Below are positions 1-8,753 of a stretch of 19,682 bases of DNA, in pieces (positions within the stretch are counted from its first letter, which is position 1; every line of letters starts with the position of its first letter). This DNA comes from CAZONU01 sp965370045 (GTDB taxonomy: Bacteria > Planctomycetota > SZUA-567 > JAKLDR01). Both the position numbers and the translations under genes were made by a program. The stretch spans positions 1 through 19,682 of the forward strand of contig CBDUSI010000084.1 in the NCBI GenBank assembly GCA_965370045.1, written 5' to 3'. The notes under the pieces were generated by a model that was given only the letters and a program-made list of their open reading frames with translations, did no database searches and was not told the origin of the DNA.

Positions 1-48
1 ATATCGACCAACACACCCCCAGTCCTTTAGAGAATTAGCAGACACAGC

Positions 49-2511
49 CTAGTCTGCCGGCGTCAACTTTACCGCGGCTCCTGCGGCGGTCTTGAAGTGG
101 AGCACGCCCTCCTTGCTCGCGGACATCTTCCGGTCCCCTCCGGTGAGGCCCGAGACCTTGTACTTCGCCCCGCGCACCAGGTCGACCACCAGGTGTCTGG
201 TGGCCCCGGCCGGCGCCTTGTAGCTCACCGGCCCCTTGACCTCTCCCTTGGTGCCGAACATCACGGCCCAGCCGCCCACGGCCAGGCCGGTCATGCTCCC
301 GTCTTCGGAGGCGACCAGGCTGGATGCGGGGACCTTCTTCGTCCGCGTGTCGCAAATATGGATGAGATGCAGGAAGTTGTTGAACTTGGCGGGCTTGGCG
401 GGCGAGACCTCCACGCGCCAGTTGCCGTCGTCGGGCTTGGTGTGTTTCTGGTCGCGCCCCCGCGTGGTGGGCGGATGATTGGCGCCATTCGCCCAGAACT
501 CGTAGCCGGCGCCGCCGATGCGGCGGATGTAGCGCTCGGCCGGCAGAAAGGTTTTGACCAGCAGCCGGCCCTTGTGAGGGTCCTTGGGGTCCGACGCGGG
601 CAGGCCGCTGTTGCCCCAGGTCAGCGTTACGGTGTCGCCGTCATACTCCTCGATATGCCCGGGGACCTCGGCCTTGATCACCTTGCCGCTGACCTCCAGC
701 TTGTCCTGGGCGTGCAGCAGCCATGCCTTGCGGAAAGAGGGATCAAGCGAGTTCACCTTGTCGTAGACGATCAGATTGTTGCCCGCCGGCAGGTAGACCA
801 TCGACCGGGTGGCGAGGTCCAGCTTGGCGCGGTTGCTCTTCCCGCCATTCACGCGATAGAGGCGCTTGGGGTTGTTGTAGGCCTGGGTGGCGTCGCCCGA
901 GACGTACGACCATCTGTCTTCCGCCGCATGCGCGAAGGCGGTGATGTCGCCCATCTCCCAGTGCTGGACGGCCTTGCCCTTGACAATGCTGGGGTCAGCC
1001 ACCTTGCGCGCCATGTACTCCTTGAATGTGAAGGCGTTGCAGCTCCCGCGGATCATCCGCTGGCTGCCGTATTCCGGGTAGCAGCCGTCGGGGCCGGAGC
1101 TCTTGACCACCCCGGACTTCCGCACCCAGGAGAACTCCTGCGGGTCGATGACCAGCATGCCGTTGGAGCTGACCGTGCGGGCGTAGTACTGGCGGGTGTG
1201 GTTGCCGAAGTAGACCTTGTCGTGGTAGATGCCGCTTTGGATGGCCAGGCGGCCCTTGTGGAATATGTAGAACGAGTTCTGGTTGGCGCTGATGTTGTGG
1301 CTCCAAATGTGGTCGCCGCACTTGAACTCGATCACCGTGGCGTCCGGCGCCCAGCCGCCCTTCCTGAACTGCACGTAGCCGACGCCCTCCCGGCCCCACA
1401 CCTTGGCTCCGAAGATCCCCTTCGGGAACTTGGCGGTGCCTGCAATCTTCTCGATGCGCTCGTCGTAGAACAGGAAGTCGTCCTCCGGAGGGCGCATCTT
1501 GTAGTACTTCTTCTTCATGGCCCAGCGCATGAAGGCGTAGGGCTCGGGGCTGCGGTTGCCAGCGGCGAAGATCATGAAGTTCCGCGTCCAGGGGAAGGGG
1601 TACTCCGGGGCGTAGTCGAAGCCGGTGGTGTCCACCCGCGTGCAGTCCGGCAGGGTCTGGTGCATGAAGTAGTACATCATGTCCTCGAACCAGTTGCCGT
1701 ACTCCTTCTTGATGATCTCGAAGATGTCCTCGTGGGTCCCGCTGGCCCACATGTAGATGCCCCGCGGTATGGTCTGGGCCCGGCCGCCGTAGTAGGCCTT
1801 GCCGCCGCCCTGCCAGATGCCCCCGCAGTGCTTGTAGGCCGGCAGGTAAGTTGCCCGGTAGAAGCCCAGGCCCCAGCTCAGGAACTTCTCTCCGTCGGGA
1901 TGGTCCCCGTAGAGCGCCAGGCCGACGGCCAGCACGTTGGTCGGGCAGGTGCCGGCGCCCCAGTGGTGCATGAAGTCCATGTCCTGCTGCTTGGCGGTCT
2001 TCTCGGCGATCTTGATCAACACCGCCTGCATGGCCTTTTTCTGCTCGGTGGTCACGTTCTTGCTGGTGCAGACCCAGTCGTACATGAAGATGGCCGGGTC
2101 GATGGGCACGCTGCCGAACTTGCCGTAGCGGCTCGGTATCTTCCTGTTGATCACGCCCTCAACGATCCTGGGCACCACTGACTCGTCTCCAGTGGCCAAG
2201 TAGTAAAGCGCCAGCTCAGTGCCGCCCTTGGGAGGCTTGTTGAACCGGCCCGCCCAGGGCTCCTTCTTGGCGCGCGCGCGGAGTTCGGCGACCGATGGCC
2301 CGTACTTCCAGGGCTTGGCCCGCACGTAGAGCCGCGGATGCGTCTTCACCACCTTGGGCAACTTGTCCTTGGGGAGAGCCACCTGGTGCATCTTCGTCGG
2401 CCAGTCGCCCTTGGCCGCGCCCTTCCAGCCGTACTTCTCTCCGGCCGAAAGCGCCCCGGCCCAACATGCTGTCCCCACCAACGCGACGATCACCAGCCTC
2501 AACTTGCGCAT
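49..2511 (-). CDS. Secreted heparinase II/III-like polysaccharide lyase, paralog 1
   Basis: An 820-aa exported protein. The ATG at 2511 follows GGGGAGG with a 7-nt spacer. The signal peptide has basic MRKLR, a hydrophobic core, and likely cleavage after LSA near residue 23. Residues about 50-370 look like the alpha-helical toroid of heparinase II/III-type lyases, with an HH pair at 182-183 and the segment VLAVGLALYGDHP. From about 375 a beta-sandwich begins, with VIEFKCGD, then SHNISANQNSFYI at about 404-416 and TVSSNGMLVID. Such enzymes cleave uronic-acid glycans by beta-elimination outside the cytoplasm. The usual second metal or catalytic His after H405 and the His of the T-x-x-H-N motif are not present, so substrate and even activity are uncertain. 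It is the last gene of the operon, 25 bp after its neighbour. The family call is by motif recognition, not by a search. Confidence 0.85.
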   Translation of the reverse strand: MRKLRLVIVALVGTACWAGALSAGEKYGWKGAAKGDWPTKMHQVALPKDKLPKVVKTHPRLYVRAKPWKYGPSVAELRARAKKEPWAGRFNKPPKGGTELALYYLATGDESVVPRIVEGVINRKIPSRYGKFGSVPIDPAIFMYDWVCTSKNVTTEQKKAMQAVLIKIAEKTAKQQDMDFMHHWGAGTCPTNVLAVGLALYGDHPDGEKFLSWGLGFYRATYLPAYKHCGGIWQGGGKAYYGGRAQTIPRGIYMWASGTHEDIFEIIKKEYGNWFEDMMYYFMHQTLPDCTRVDTTGFDYAPEYPFPWTRNFMIFAAGNRSPEPYAFMRWAMKKKYYKMRPPEDDFLFYDERIEKIAGTAKFPKGIFGAKVWGREGVGYVQFRKGGWAPDATVIEFKCGDHIWSHNISANQNSFYIFHKGRLAIQSGIYHDKVYFGNHTRQYYARTVSSNGMLVIDPQEFSWVRKSGVVKSSGPDGCYPEYGSQRMIRGSCNAFTFKEYMARKVADPSIVKGKAVQHWEMGDITAFAHAAEDRWSYVSGDATQAYNNPKRLYRVNGGKSNRAKLDLATRSMVYLPAGNNLIVYDKVNSLDPSFRKAWLLHAQDKLEVSGKVIKAEVPGHIEEYDGDTVTLTWGNSGLPASDPKDPHKGRLLVKTFLPAERYIRRIGGAGYEFWANGANHPPTTRGRDQKHTKPDDGNWRVEVSPAKPAKFNNFLHLIHICDTRTKKVPASSLVASEDGSMTGLAVGGWAVMFGTKGEVKGPVSYKAPAGATRHLVVDLVRGAKYKVSGLTGGDRKMSASKEGVLHFKTAAGAAVKLTPAD

Positions 2512-2536
2512 TTCCTTACCTCCCCGAACCGGACGC

Positions 2537-5071
2537 TTACTCGACCGGAACCAGCTTTACGGTGCCAGCTTTCTCGGTAGCGAAACGCAGGACACCTTCC
2601 TTGCTCACCGCCATTTCCTTCGCGCCGCCGGCGATGCCGCTCACCTTGTACTTCGCTCCGCGTTTCAGATCGACGACCAGGTGCTCGGTCTTGCCCTTGG
2701 GGGCCTTGTAGACGACCTCACCCTTCACCGCGCGTTTCTTGCCGAACATCACCAGCCAGCCTTTTGAGGCCAACCCCAGCATCTTCTCCCCCTCGGCAGT
2801 GATGAGCGTGGCCTTATCGATCTTCTCCGTCTTGGTGTCGCAGATGTGGATCAGGTGCAGGAAGTTGTCGAACTTGGCGGGTTCGGCGGGAGAGACCTCG
2901 ATCCGCCAGTTGCCCGCGTCCTGCCCCCGCCCGTCCTTGCGGCCCAGGTCCGGGCCGTGGCCGTGCCAACTGGGCGGCCAGTTCTTGCCGTGCGACCAGT
3001 ACCTGTAGCCCTTTCCGCCTATGCGACGGATGTAGTGCTTCTTGGGCAGCAGGGTCCTGACGAAGAGCCGGCCGGGGTCGTCCTTGCCGGTCGGCGGTTT
3101 CCAGAAGCCGCCAGTCCATGTGATCCGGGTAACGTCCCCGTCGAAGTCCTCGATGTGTCCGGGTACCTTTGCCTTGATCAGCTTTCCTCCCACCTCGGGT
3201 TTGCCCAGCGAGTGCAGCAGCCAGGCCTTGCGGTAGGAGGCCTCAAGCGCATTGACCCGGTCGAAGATCACCAGGTGGTTATTGGCCGGGATGTAGATCA
3301 TTGAGCGGGTGAACTGGTCTATCTTGGGCCGGTTGGCCAACCACCCGCCGCCGCCCTTCCTGGTTTCCCCGCCTGTGGTGTTCCGGGGGTTGTTGTAGGC
3401 GTTGGTAGCGTCGCCGCAGACGTATGACCAACTGTAGTCCGCGGCGTGCTCGAAAGCGGTGATCTCGCCCATGTCGTAGCGTGGGTCGTTCTGGACGTGC
3501 CACATGTACTCTTTCTGGGTGAAGTTGTTGCGCGCCATCGATCCGCAGGCCTGCCCCCCGGGCTCGTGCACCCTGCCCCCGTCCTTCTCGGCGACCGGGC
3601 TCTTGCCGTGGCGGAACTCCCCGGGCTGGAAGACCAGCATGGTGTTGGAGGCGATCGAGCGCCGGTAGTAGTAATCCCAGTGGTCACTGCGGCCGAAGGA
3701 GTCGTACATGCCCGTGTGCAGGGCCAGCCGCCCCTTGTGGTAAATGTAGAACGAGTTCTGATTGGTGTGATGCTGGTGGTTGTTCAGGAAGTCCCCGGAC
3801 TTGAACTCTATCACCGTGGAGTCTTTCGCCCAGCCCTTGGAGCGCATCTGCACGTAGCCCATCCCGCTACGTCCCCAGACCCGCGTGGAGGGCTTGGTGA
3901 AAGCGTCCGAGGGCGGCATCTTGTCGACCTTCTCGTCGTAGTGCAGAACGCTGTTGCGGGGATCGATCCCGCCCCGGTCAGCGGCCCGGTTCTTGTTCAA
4001 CCAGCGCAGGAAGCGGTAGCCATCGGGGTTGTTGTAGGCTCGGGAGATCAGCTCGTAGCCGCCGCCATAGAGCTTCCAGGGGGTGCGGTCGGTCCCGATG
4101 GACTCGGTCCGGGTCCCGTCCGGGAAGATGTTGTACATCCAGTAGTACATCTGGCCCTCAAGGAAATTGCCGTACTTCTCGCGGATGAGCTGGTAGACAT
4201 CCTCCTCGGTGGCGCTGGCCCACATGGCGAGACCCTTCGACAGTTGATGAGCGGCGCCGGCGTAGCTGGCGCCGCCACCCAACCAGCCGCCTCCGCTTCG
4301 CTGATAGGCCGGCAGGTACGCCGCCCTCCAGTAGCCCAGCGCCCAGCGGAGCAGCTTCTTTCCCTCGGGATGCTCGCCGTGAAGAACCAGCCCCGCGGCC
4401 AGCACATCGATGCCGCCGCCGCCGCGGTGGCGCCAGATGTCCCCGCAGTTGGCGCCCTCCAGGAGGTGTCCGGACTTGGTCCCCAGATCCACCAGCTTGG
4501 CCACGATCTTCTTGCGCTGTTCCTTCGTGATTTTCGGACTGTTGTAGATCCTGTCGTAGATGATGAAGGGCTCTCCGCCCATCCCGTAGCCAACTTTCCT
4601 TACGTCGAGGATTTCCTTGATCAAGCCGGGAACCACTGACTCGTCCTCGGTTGCCAGGTAGTAGAGCGCGCAGCGCGCTCCGTACTTGGGCTTCTTCCAT
4701 CGATTGAGCAGGGACTTCCAGGGCTCTTTCCCGGCGCGCTCGCGCAACTCAGCAAGCGACAGCCCGTACTTCCAGGACTTCGTGCGCAGGAGCAGTCGGG
4801 GATGGCCCTCGACCACCTTGGGGAGCTTATCCTCGGGCAGGGCCACCTCGGCACATGTCCCCGGGAACTTGGGCTTATCGGGCCGGGCCCACTTCTTCCT
4901 CATGGCCTCGAAACCGGCCGAGTCCTTGCCCCTGTTGATCCACAAGGGATTCACCATCCACTTCGGCATCCAGTCCTGCCGCTCCGGTCGGGGTTCCTCT
5001 CCCGCGAACGCGGTGCTCGCGGACCGCCCCGCCGCCAGGAAGAACAGGAGACATAAGCCTATTCCGCGCAT
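2537..5071 (-). CDS. Secreted heparinase II/III-like polysaccharide lyase, paralog 2
   Basis: An 844-aa exported lyase-like protein. I choose the ATG at 5071. AAGGAGAGG lies 6 nt upstream, and the protein then starts with a clean signal peptide (MRGIGLCLLFFLAAG, cleavage near AFA at 23). A GTG at 5089 would add six residues but has no ribosome-binding site and overlaps the previous stop. The helical half spans about 60-400, with a single conserved His at about 215 in WRHRGGGG. The beta-sandwich half carries NNHQHHTNQNSFYI around H432-F441, then SIASNTMLVF. Of the three paralogs this one keeps the most His residues in the H-x-H segment, so it is the best candidate for retained lyase chemistry. 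Its 3' end is almost identical in DNA to that of the upstream paralog. Residues WLLHSLGKPEV, KVPGHIEDFDGD and EHLVVDLKRGAKY are also shared. Confidence 0.86.
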   Translation of the reverse strand: MRGIGLCLLFFLAAGRSASTAFAGEEPRPERQDWMPKWMVNPLWINRGKDSAGFEAMRKKWARPDKPKFPGTCAEVALPEDKLPKVVEGHPRLLLRTKSWKYGLSLAELRERAGKEPWKSLLNRWKKPKYGARCALYYLATEDESVVPGLIKEILDVRKVGYGMGGEPFIIYDRIYNSPKITKEQRKKIVAKLVDLGTKSGHLLEGANCGDIWRHRGGGGIDVLAAGLVLHGEHPEGKKLLRWALGYWRAAYLPAYQRSGGGWLGGGASYAGAAHQLSKGLAMWASATEEDVYQLIREKYGNFLEGQMYYWMYNIFPDGTRTESIGTDRTPWKLYGGGYELISRAYNNPDGYRFLRWLNKNRAADRGGIDPRNSVLHYDEKVDKMPPSDAFTKPSTRVWGRSGMGYVQMRSKGWAKDSTVIEFKSGDFLNNHQHHTNQNSFYIYHKGRLALHTGMYDSFGRSDHWDYYYRRSIASNTMLVFQPGEFRHGKSPVAEKDGGRVHEPGGQACGSMARNNFTQKEYMWHVQNDPRYDMGEITAFEHAADYSWSYVCGDATNAYNNPRNTTGGETRKGGGGWLANRPKIDQFTRSMIYIPANNHLVIFDRVNALEASYRKAWLLHSLGKPEVGGKLIKAKVPGHIEDFDGDVTRITWTGGFWKPPTGKDDPGRLFVRTLLPKKHYIRRIGGKGYRYWSHGKNWPPSWHGHGPDLGRKDGRGQDAGNWRIEVSPAEPAKFDNFLHLIHICDTKTEKIDKATLITAEGEKMLGLASKGWLVMFGKKRAVKGEVVYKAPKGKTEHLVVDLKRGAKYKVSGIAGGAKEMAVSKEGVLRFATEKAGTVKLVPVE
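2649..2760 (-). repeat. Near-identical DNA tract shared with 5198-5309
   Basis: Bases 2649-2733 match 5198-5282 at 84 of 85 positions (the only difference is a2720 versus g5269). The match resumes perfectly at 2741-2760 and 5290-5309. The tract encodes the same C-terminal segment in lyase paralogs 2 and 3, where silent divergence would be expected. Paralog 1 differs clearly in the same region. Confidence 0.85.
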
Positions 5072-5077
5072 GACTGT

Positions 5078-5086
5078 CCTCTCCTT
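5078..5086 (-). promoter_or_regulatory. Ribosome-binding site deciding the paralog 2 start
   Basis: Read on the minus strand, AAGGAGAGG sits 6 nt before the ATG at 5071. Its first A is the last base of the TGA stop of the preceding lyase. This supports the ATG over the GTG at 5089 and suggests translational coupling. Confidence 0.75.
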
Positions 5087-7569
5087 CACTCGACCGGCGC
5101 CAGCTTTACGCTGCCGGCCCCCTCGGTCGCGAACCGTAGCGTGCCCTGCGAGCTGGTGGTCATCTCCTTCTTGCCGCCGGCTATTCCCGCGACGGCGTAC
5201 TTCGCTCCGCGTTTCAGATCGACGACCAGGTGCTCGGTCTTGCCCTTGGGGGCCTTGTAGACGACCTCGCCCTTCACCGCGCCCTTCCTGCCGAACATCA
5301 CCAGCCAGCCGCCGACCGCCAGGCCGACCATATCCTTGCCGGCCGACTCAACCATCCCGGCCTCGGGCATCTTCGCGGTGGACTTGTCGCAGGGATAGAG
5401 CAGGTGCAGGAAGTTGTCGAACTTGGCGGGCTCGGCCGGGGAGACCTCCACGCGCCACTCGCCGACGTCCATCTGATCGGTCTTGGGGTTGGGCGGGCCC
5501 GTGGGGCGGGTAAGGGGCTCCCAGTTGACGCCGCCCGCCCAGAACTCGTGGCCCTTTCCCCCAATGCGCCGGATGTAGCGTTTCTTCGGCAGGAACGTTC
5601 TGCTGAAGAGGCGCCCGGGGTTCTCCGGGTCGGTAGTAGGGATGTACTTGCCCTGCCAGTCGATGGTCACCAGGTCGCCGTCGAAGTCCTCGATGTGCCC
5701 CGGGACCTTCGCCTTGATCATCTTGCCGCTTACCTTCGGCTTGCCCAGCGAGTGCAGCAGCCAGACCTTGCGGAAGGAGGCGTCCAGCGCGTTGACCCGG
5801 TCGAAGACCACCAGGTACTTGTTGTCCAGCCAGGCCAGCGAGCGTTGGAACATGTCCGTCTTGGGGCGGTTGGTGCGGCCCTCCGCGGAGTAGAGATACC
5901 CTGGACTGTTGTAGGCCTTGGTGGCGTCGCCCGAGGTGTAGGTGTAACTGAAGTCCGGGGCATGCTCGAAGGCCAGGATGTCCGCACAATCGAAGGAGGT
6001 GCCCCCGGGCTTCATCCGACCCATGAACTTCTCGAACGAGAAGCAGTTGGACCCGCCGCGGTGAGTTCGCTGCGAGCCGTAGACCGGGTAGAAGCCGTCC
6101 TTGTCCTGGTTGGACAGTATCTGCTTTCTGGTGTGGCACCACTCCTTGGGGTCGATGATCAACATGCTGTTGGAGGCCACGGTCTGCTCGTAGTAGTTGC
6201 GCATGTGCTGGCCGAAGTACTGGTAGCCGCCGTCCTTGTTCCGGTCGTTATAGAAGCCGGTGTGCGGGGCCAGCCGGCCCTTGCGGTAGATGTAGAAGGA
6301 GTTCTGGTTGGTGTTGAAGCCGTGGCTCCAGAAGCGGTCGCCGCACTTGAACTCGATGACCGTGGAGTCCTTCGCCCAGCCCGCCGAGCGCATCTGCACG
6401 TAGCCGAACCAGCCCACCCCGCTGCCGCCCCACATGCGCGAGGAGGGGCCGGAGAGCGACAGCTTGGCCGCCTTCTTGTCTACCTCCTCGTCGTAGAGCA
6501 GAATGTGCGCTTTGGGGTCCTGCGCGCCCCGGACGCCCTTGTTCACCCAGCGCATGTAGGCGTAGGCGTCCGGGTTCTTGTACATCCACCCGGTTATCAT
6601 GTAGTTGCCCTTCGTGAGGTGCCGGGCTGCCCGGTCGAAGCCGGTGGACTCCACCCGGGTCTTGTCGGGCAGCGTCTGGTACATCATGGCGTACATGTTG
6701 CCCTGCAGGAAGTCGTTGTGCTTGGTGCGGATCTCCTCGGCGATGTCGTCCTCGGTGGCGCTCTGGAAAAGGGCTATGGCGTACGGAAGCTTGCCCGCGC
6801 CGGCCCGGTAGTAGCGATGCCCCCCGCCCATGTGGTCGCCCTGGCAGCGGGCCCAGCCCCGGAAGTAGCAGTTCTTCATGTACCCGGCGCCCCAGGCCAC
6901 CAGCCGCTTGGCCTCGGGGTGCTCACCCCAGAGGACCAGCCCGGCGGCCAGCACGTCCATGATCCATCCGGCCCCGCCGCGGTGGTGCCACATGTCGCCG
7001 GCGTCGCTGGCCTCCTGGGCCTTGGCGCACTTGAAAGCCGTGGCCGCGATATGCTCGCGCATCTTCTTCCTGTCGGCTTCGGTGAGCTTGGGACTGTTCG
7101 CGATCCGGTCGTAAACCAGACACGCGTCGACCAGTCCCCCTCCGCACTTGAAGGCGGGCTTGGCCTTCATTACCTCCTTGACCAGGTCGGGGATCACCGA
7201 GTCGTCCTTGGTGATCAGGTAGTAGAGCGAGCAGTTGACGGCGTACTTGGGCCTCTTCCACTTCCCGACCATCTTGGACCAGGGCTCCTTCTTGGCCCGC
7301 TCGCGGAGCTGCTCGACGCTCAGCCCGCCCTTCCAGGGCTTGGCGCGCACGAAGAACTTGGGGTGTCCCTCTATGACCCTGGGCATCTCGTTCTTCTCCA
7401 GGGCCACCTCGGCTATAGTCTCCGGATATGGGCTGCTCTTCCTGTAGCGGTGGCGGTCCCACTTCTTCCATGTGGTCCGAATGGCCACCTTGGCGGGCTC
7501 TTCCCCGGCCGGCGCGATCCCGCAGGAGAACCCCGCCGCACAGCAGACTGCCATAAGAAATCTGCGCAT
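5086..7569 (-). CDS. Secreted heparinase II/III-like polysaccharide lyase, paralog 3
   Basis: An 827-aa exported protein, the first lyase after the regulator. The ATG at 7569 is preceded by GGGGAGG and 7 nt; the regulator's TAG stop overlaps the end of that site. The signal peptide MRRFLMAVCCAAGFSCG is probably cleaved after APA (residue 21), before GEEP, matching the A-GE(E/K) cleavage context of the other two paralogs. The helical domain has WHHRGGAG (HH at about 195-196) and VLAAGLVLWGEHP. The beta-sandwich has VIEFKCGD, SHGFNTNQNSFYI around 415-427 (first His H416), then TVASNSMLIID. As in paralog 1, only the first His of the family H-x-H segment is kept. The protein should act in the periplasm or outside on an acidic glycan, but the substrate cannot be deduced. 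Confidence 0.86.
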   Translation of the reverse strand: MRRFLMAVCCAAGFSCGIAPAGEEPAKVAIRTTWKKWDRHRYRKSSPYPETIAEVALEKNEMPRVIEGHPKFFVRAKPWKGGLSVEQLRERAKKEPWSKMVGKWKRPKYAVNCSLYYLITKDDSVIPDLVKEVMKAKPAFKCGGGLVDACLVYDRIANSPKLTEADRKKMREHIAATAFKCAKAQEASDAGDMWHHRGGAGWIMDVLAAGLVLWGEHPEAKRLVAWGAGYMKNCYFRGWARCQGDHMGGGHRYYRAGAGKLPYAIALFQSATEDDIAEEIRTKHNDFLQGNMYAMMYQTLPDKTRVESTGFDRAARHLTKGNYMITGWMYKNPDAYAYMRWVNKGVRGAQDPKAHILLYDEEVDKKAAKLSLSGPSSRMWGGSGVGWFGYVQMRSAGWAKDSTVIEFKCGDRFWSHGFNTNQNSFYIYRKGRLAPHTGFYNDRNKDGGYQYFGQHMRNYYEQTVASNSMLIIDPKEWCHTRKQILSNQDKDGFYPVYGSQRTHRGGSNCFSFEKFMGRMKPGGTSFDCADILAFEHAPDFSYTYTSGDATKAYNSPGYLYSAEGRTNRPKTDMFQRSLAWLDNKYLVVFDRVNALDASFRKVWLLHSLGKPKVSGKMIKAKVPGHIEDFDGDLVTIDWQGKYIPTTDPENPGRLFSRTFLPKKRYIRRIGGKGHEFWAGGVNWEPLTRPTGPPNPKTDQMDVGEWRVEVSPAEPAKFDNFLHLLYPCDKSTAKMPEAGMVESAGKDMVGLAVGGWLVMFGRKGAVKGEVVYKAPKGKTEHLVVDLKRGAKYAVAGIAGGKKEMTTSSQGTLRFATEGAGSVKLAPVE

Positions 7570-7573
7570 CTCT

Positions 7574-8698
7574 CTACCTCCCCTGTTCGCGCCCGGCGCA
7601 TCGCCGGACCCTTGCTTCCTTCGAAGACTTGCGCACCATCAGTTCGGTTGGCACCAGTATCTGCTTCCCCGGACGCGCCCCACCGGCCAGCAGCCTGTTA
7701 ATCTCTTCGACGGCAGCTCGCCCCACCTCCTGGAAGTTGACCCGTACGCTGGTGAGCTCGTCGGGGAAGCCCGCCGTGATCGCCCGGTCGCCATATCCCA
7801 CCAGCGCTATGTCTTTGCCCACCTCCAGGCCCTGGGTCTCCGCCGCGCGCCAAGCGCCCATGGCGCGGCAGTCGTCGTGGCAGAAGATGGCCGTCGGCGG
7901 GTTCTCCAGGGAGAGGAGCCTTCGCGCGGCGGCCAGCCCTTCGGCGAAGGACGCGTGAGCGGGGGCAACCAGCGCTTCGTCCACTTCGATGCCCGCCTCA
8001 CCAAGCGCTTCAACGTAGCCATCGTAACGCCATGGGTTCAGTCCGCGGTCGTAGACGTCTATGTAGCCTATGCGCCGGTGACCCAGCTCAAGAAGATGCC
8101 TTACGGCCTGACGTGCCCCGGCGCGGCTGTCATCCAGCACGCAGGTCACGGGCAGGTCGGGGAAGCAATGGTCAACCAAGAGCGTCGGTCCTTGCCAGAC
8201 ATCCAGAAGCTCCTCTATGTCCTCCCGCTCCGTGAGCATGATCAGCAGCAGCCCGTCCACCTCGCGGTTGCGCAACATCTCCTTGAGGGACTGTCGTTCA
8301 CCGGGGGCCACGAAGTTGCAGAAACTGAGGTCCCAGTTGTTCTCCCCGGCGCCGATGGAAACACCGGTCATGATCTCGCCAACATGCCCCCCCCCCAGCC
8401 TGCCGGCGAAAGACGCCACCGCGATGCGCGCCTCGGCCTTGTGCGAGCGCGGCCCCGGTTTGGACAAGACCATCGTTCCCTGGCCGTGCCGACGACGGAT
8501 AACGCCCCGGGCCTCAAGGACGGCCAGTCCGCGGCGCAAGGTGCCCCTGTTGACCCCGAATATCCCGGCCAGCTTTCTTTCAGGAGGGAGGTAGCTGTTC
8601 CACAGACGCTTGCTGCGAATGAGGTCCAGAAGACCCTCCGAGACCTCCTGGTAGAGCACCTGTCTGGAGAACTTGGGGATCGCTTCTTTCTTCGGCAA
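7574..8698 (-). CDS. GntR-type winged-helix regulator with LacI-type sugar-sensing domain
   Basis: A 374-aa cytoplasmic transcription regulator. The start is TTG at 8698, supported by AAGGAG 8 nt upstream and by the lack of an in-frame ATG before the DNA-binding domain. Residues 13-77 form a GntR winged helix, with LPPERKLAGIFGVNRGTLRR followed by a wing ending RRRHGQGTMV. Residues about 90-365 resemble a LacI/periplasmic-binding-protein sensor, with DGLLLIML, HLLELGHRRIGYIDV, AIFCHDD and VGYGD. This is the AraR-like architecture, in which a sugar ligand normally releases a repressor from its operator. It is the first gene of the operon, 4 bp ahead of the lyases, so it probably controls both itself and them. 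The inducer is unknown. A candidate operator lies at 8754-8763. Confidence 0.9.
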   Translation of the reverse strand: MPKKEAIPKFSRQVLYQEVSEGLLDLIRSKRLWNSYLPPERKLAGIFGVNRGTLRRGLAVLEARGVIRRRHGQGTMVLSKPGPRSHKAEARIAVASFAGRLGGGHVGEIMTGVSIGAGENNWDLSFCNFVAPGERQSLKEMLRNREVDGLLLIMLTEREDIEELLDVWQGPTLLVDHCFPDLPVTCVLDDSRAGARQAVRHLLELGHRRIGYIDVYDRGLNPWRYDGYVEALGEAGIEVDEALVAPAHASFAEGLAAARRLLSLENPPTAIFCHDDCRAMGAWRAAETQGLEVGKDIALVGYGDRAITAGFPDELTSVRVNFQEVGRAAVEEINRLLAGGARPGKQILVPTELMVRKSSKEARVRRCAGREQGR

Positions 8699-8706
8699 GG
8701 CTTCAG

Positions 8707-8712
8707 CTCCTT
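8707..8712 (-). promoter_or_regulatory. Ribosome-binding site supporting the TTG start of the regulator
   Basis: AAGGAG on the minus strand lies 8 nt before TTG at 8698. No competing ATG or GTG start with a ribosome site is present upstream of the winged-helix domain. Confidence 0.7.
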
Positions 8713-8753
8713 GTGGTAACTAGTGGGCCGGCCGTGAACCACTTCTGCCCACT

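Noticed and set aside
1..48. Terminator or gene after the last lyase
   Set aside because: No inverted repeat, T-run or reading frame could be seen in these 48 bases.
97..2181. Long plus-strand open frame (694 codons) opposite lyase paralog 1
   Set aside because: Its translation is low-complexity and rich in V, L, A, G and D with no family motifs. It is the antisense shadow of a real gene in GC-rich DNA.
5072..5089. GTG start at 5089 for lyase paralog 2
   Set aside because: It has no ribosome site and would put six residues before the signal peptide. The ATG at 5071 has a strong site.
5230..7701. Plus-strand open frame of 823 codons opposite lyase paralog 3
   Set aside because: It is antisense to a well-supported lyase, runs into the regulator gene, and shows no recognisable domain.
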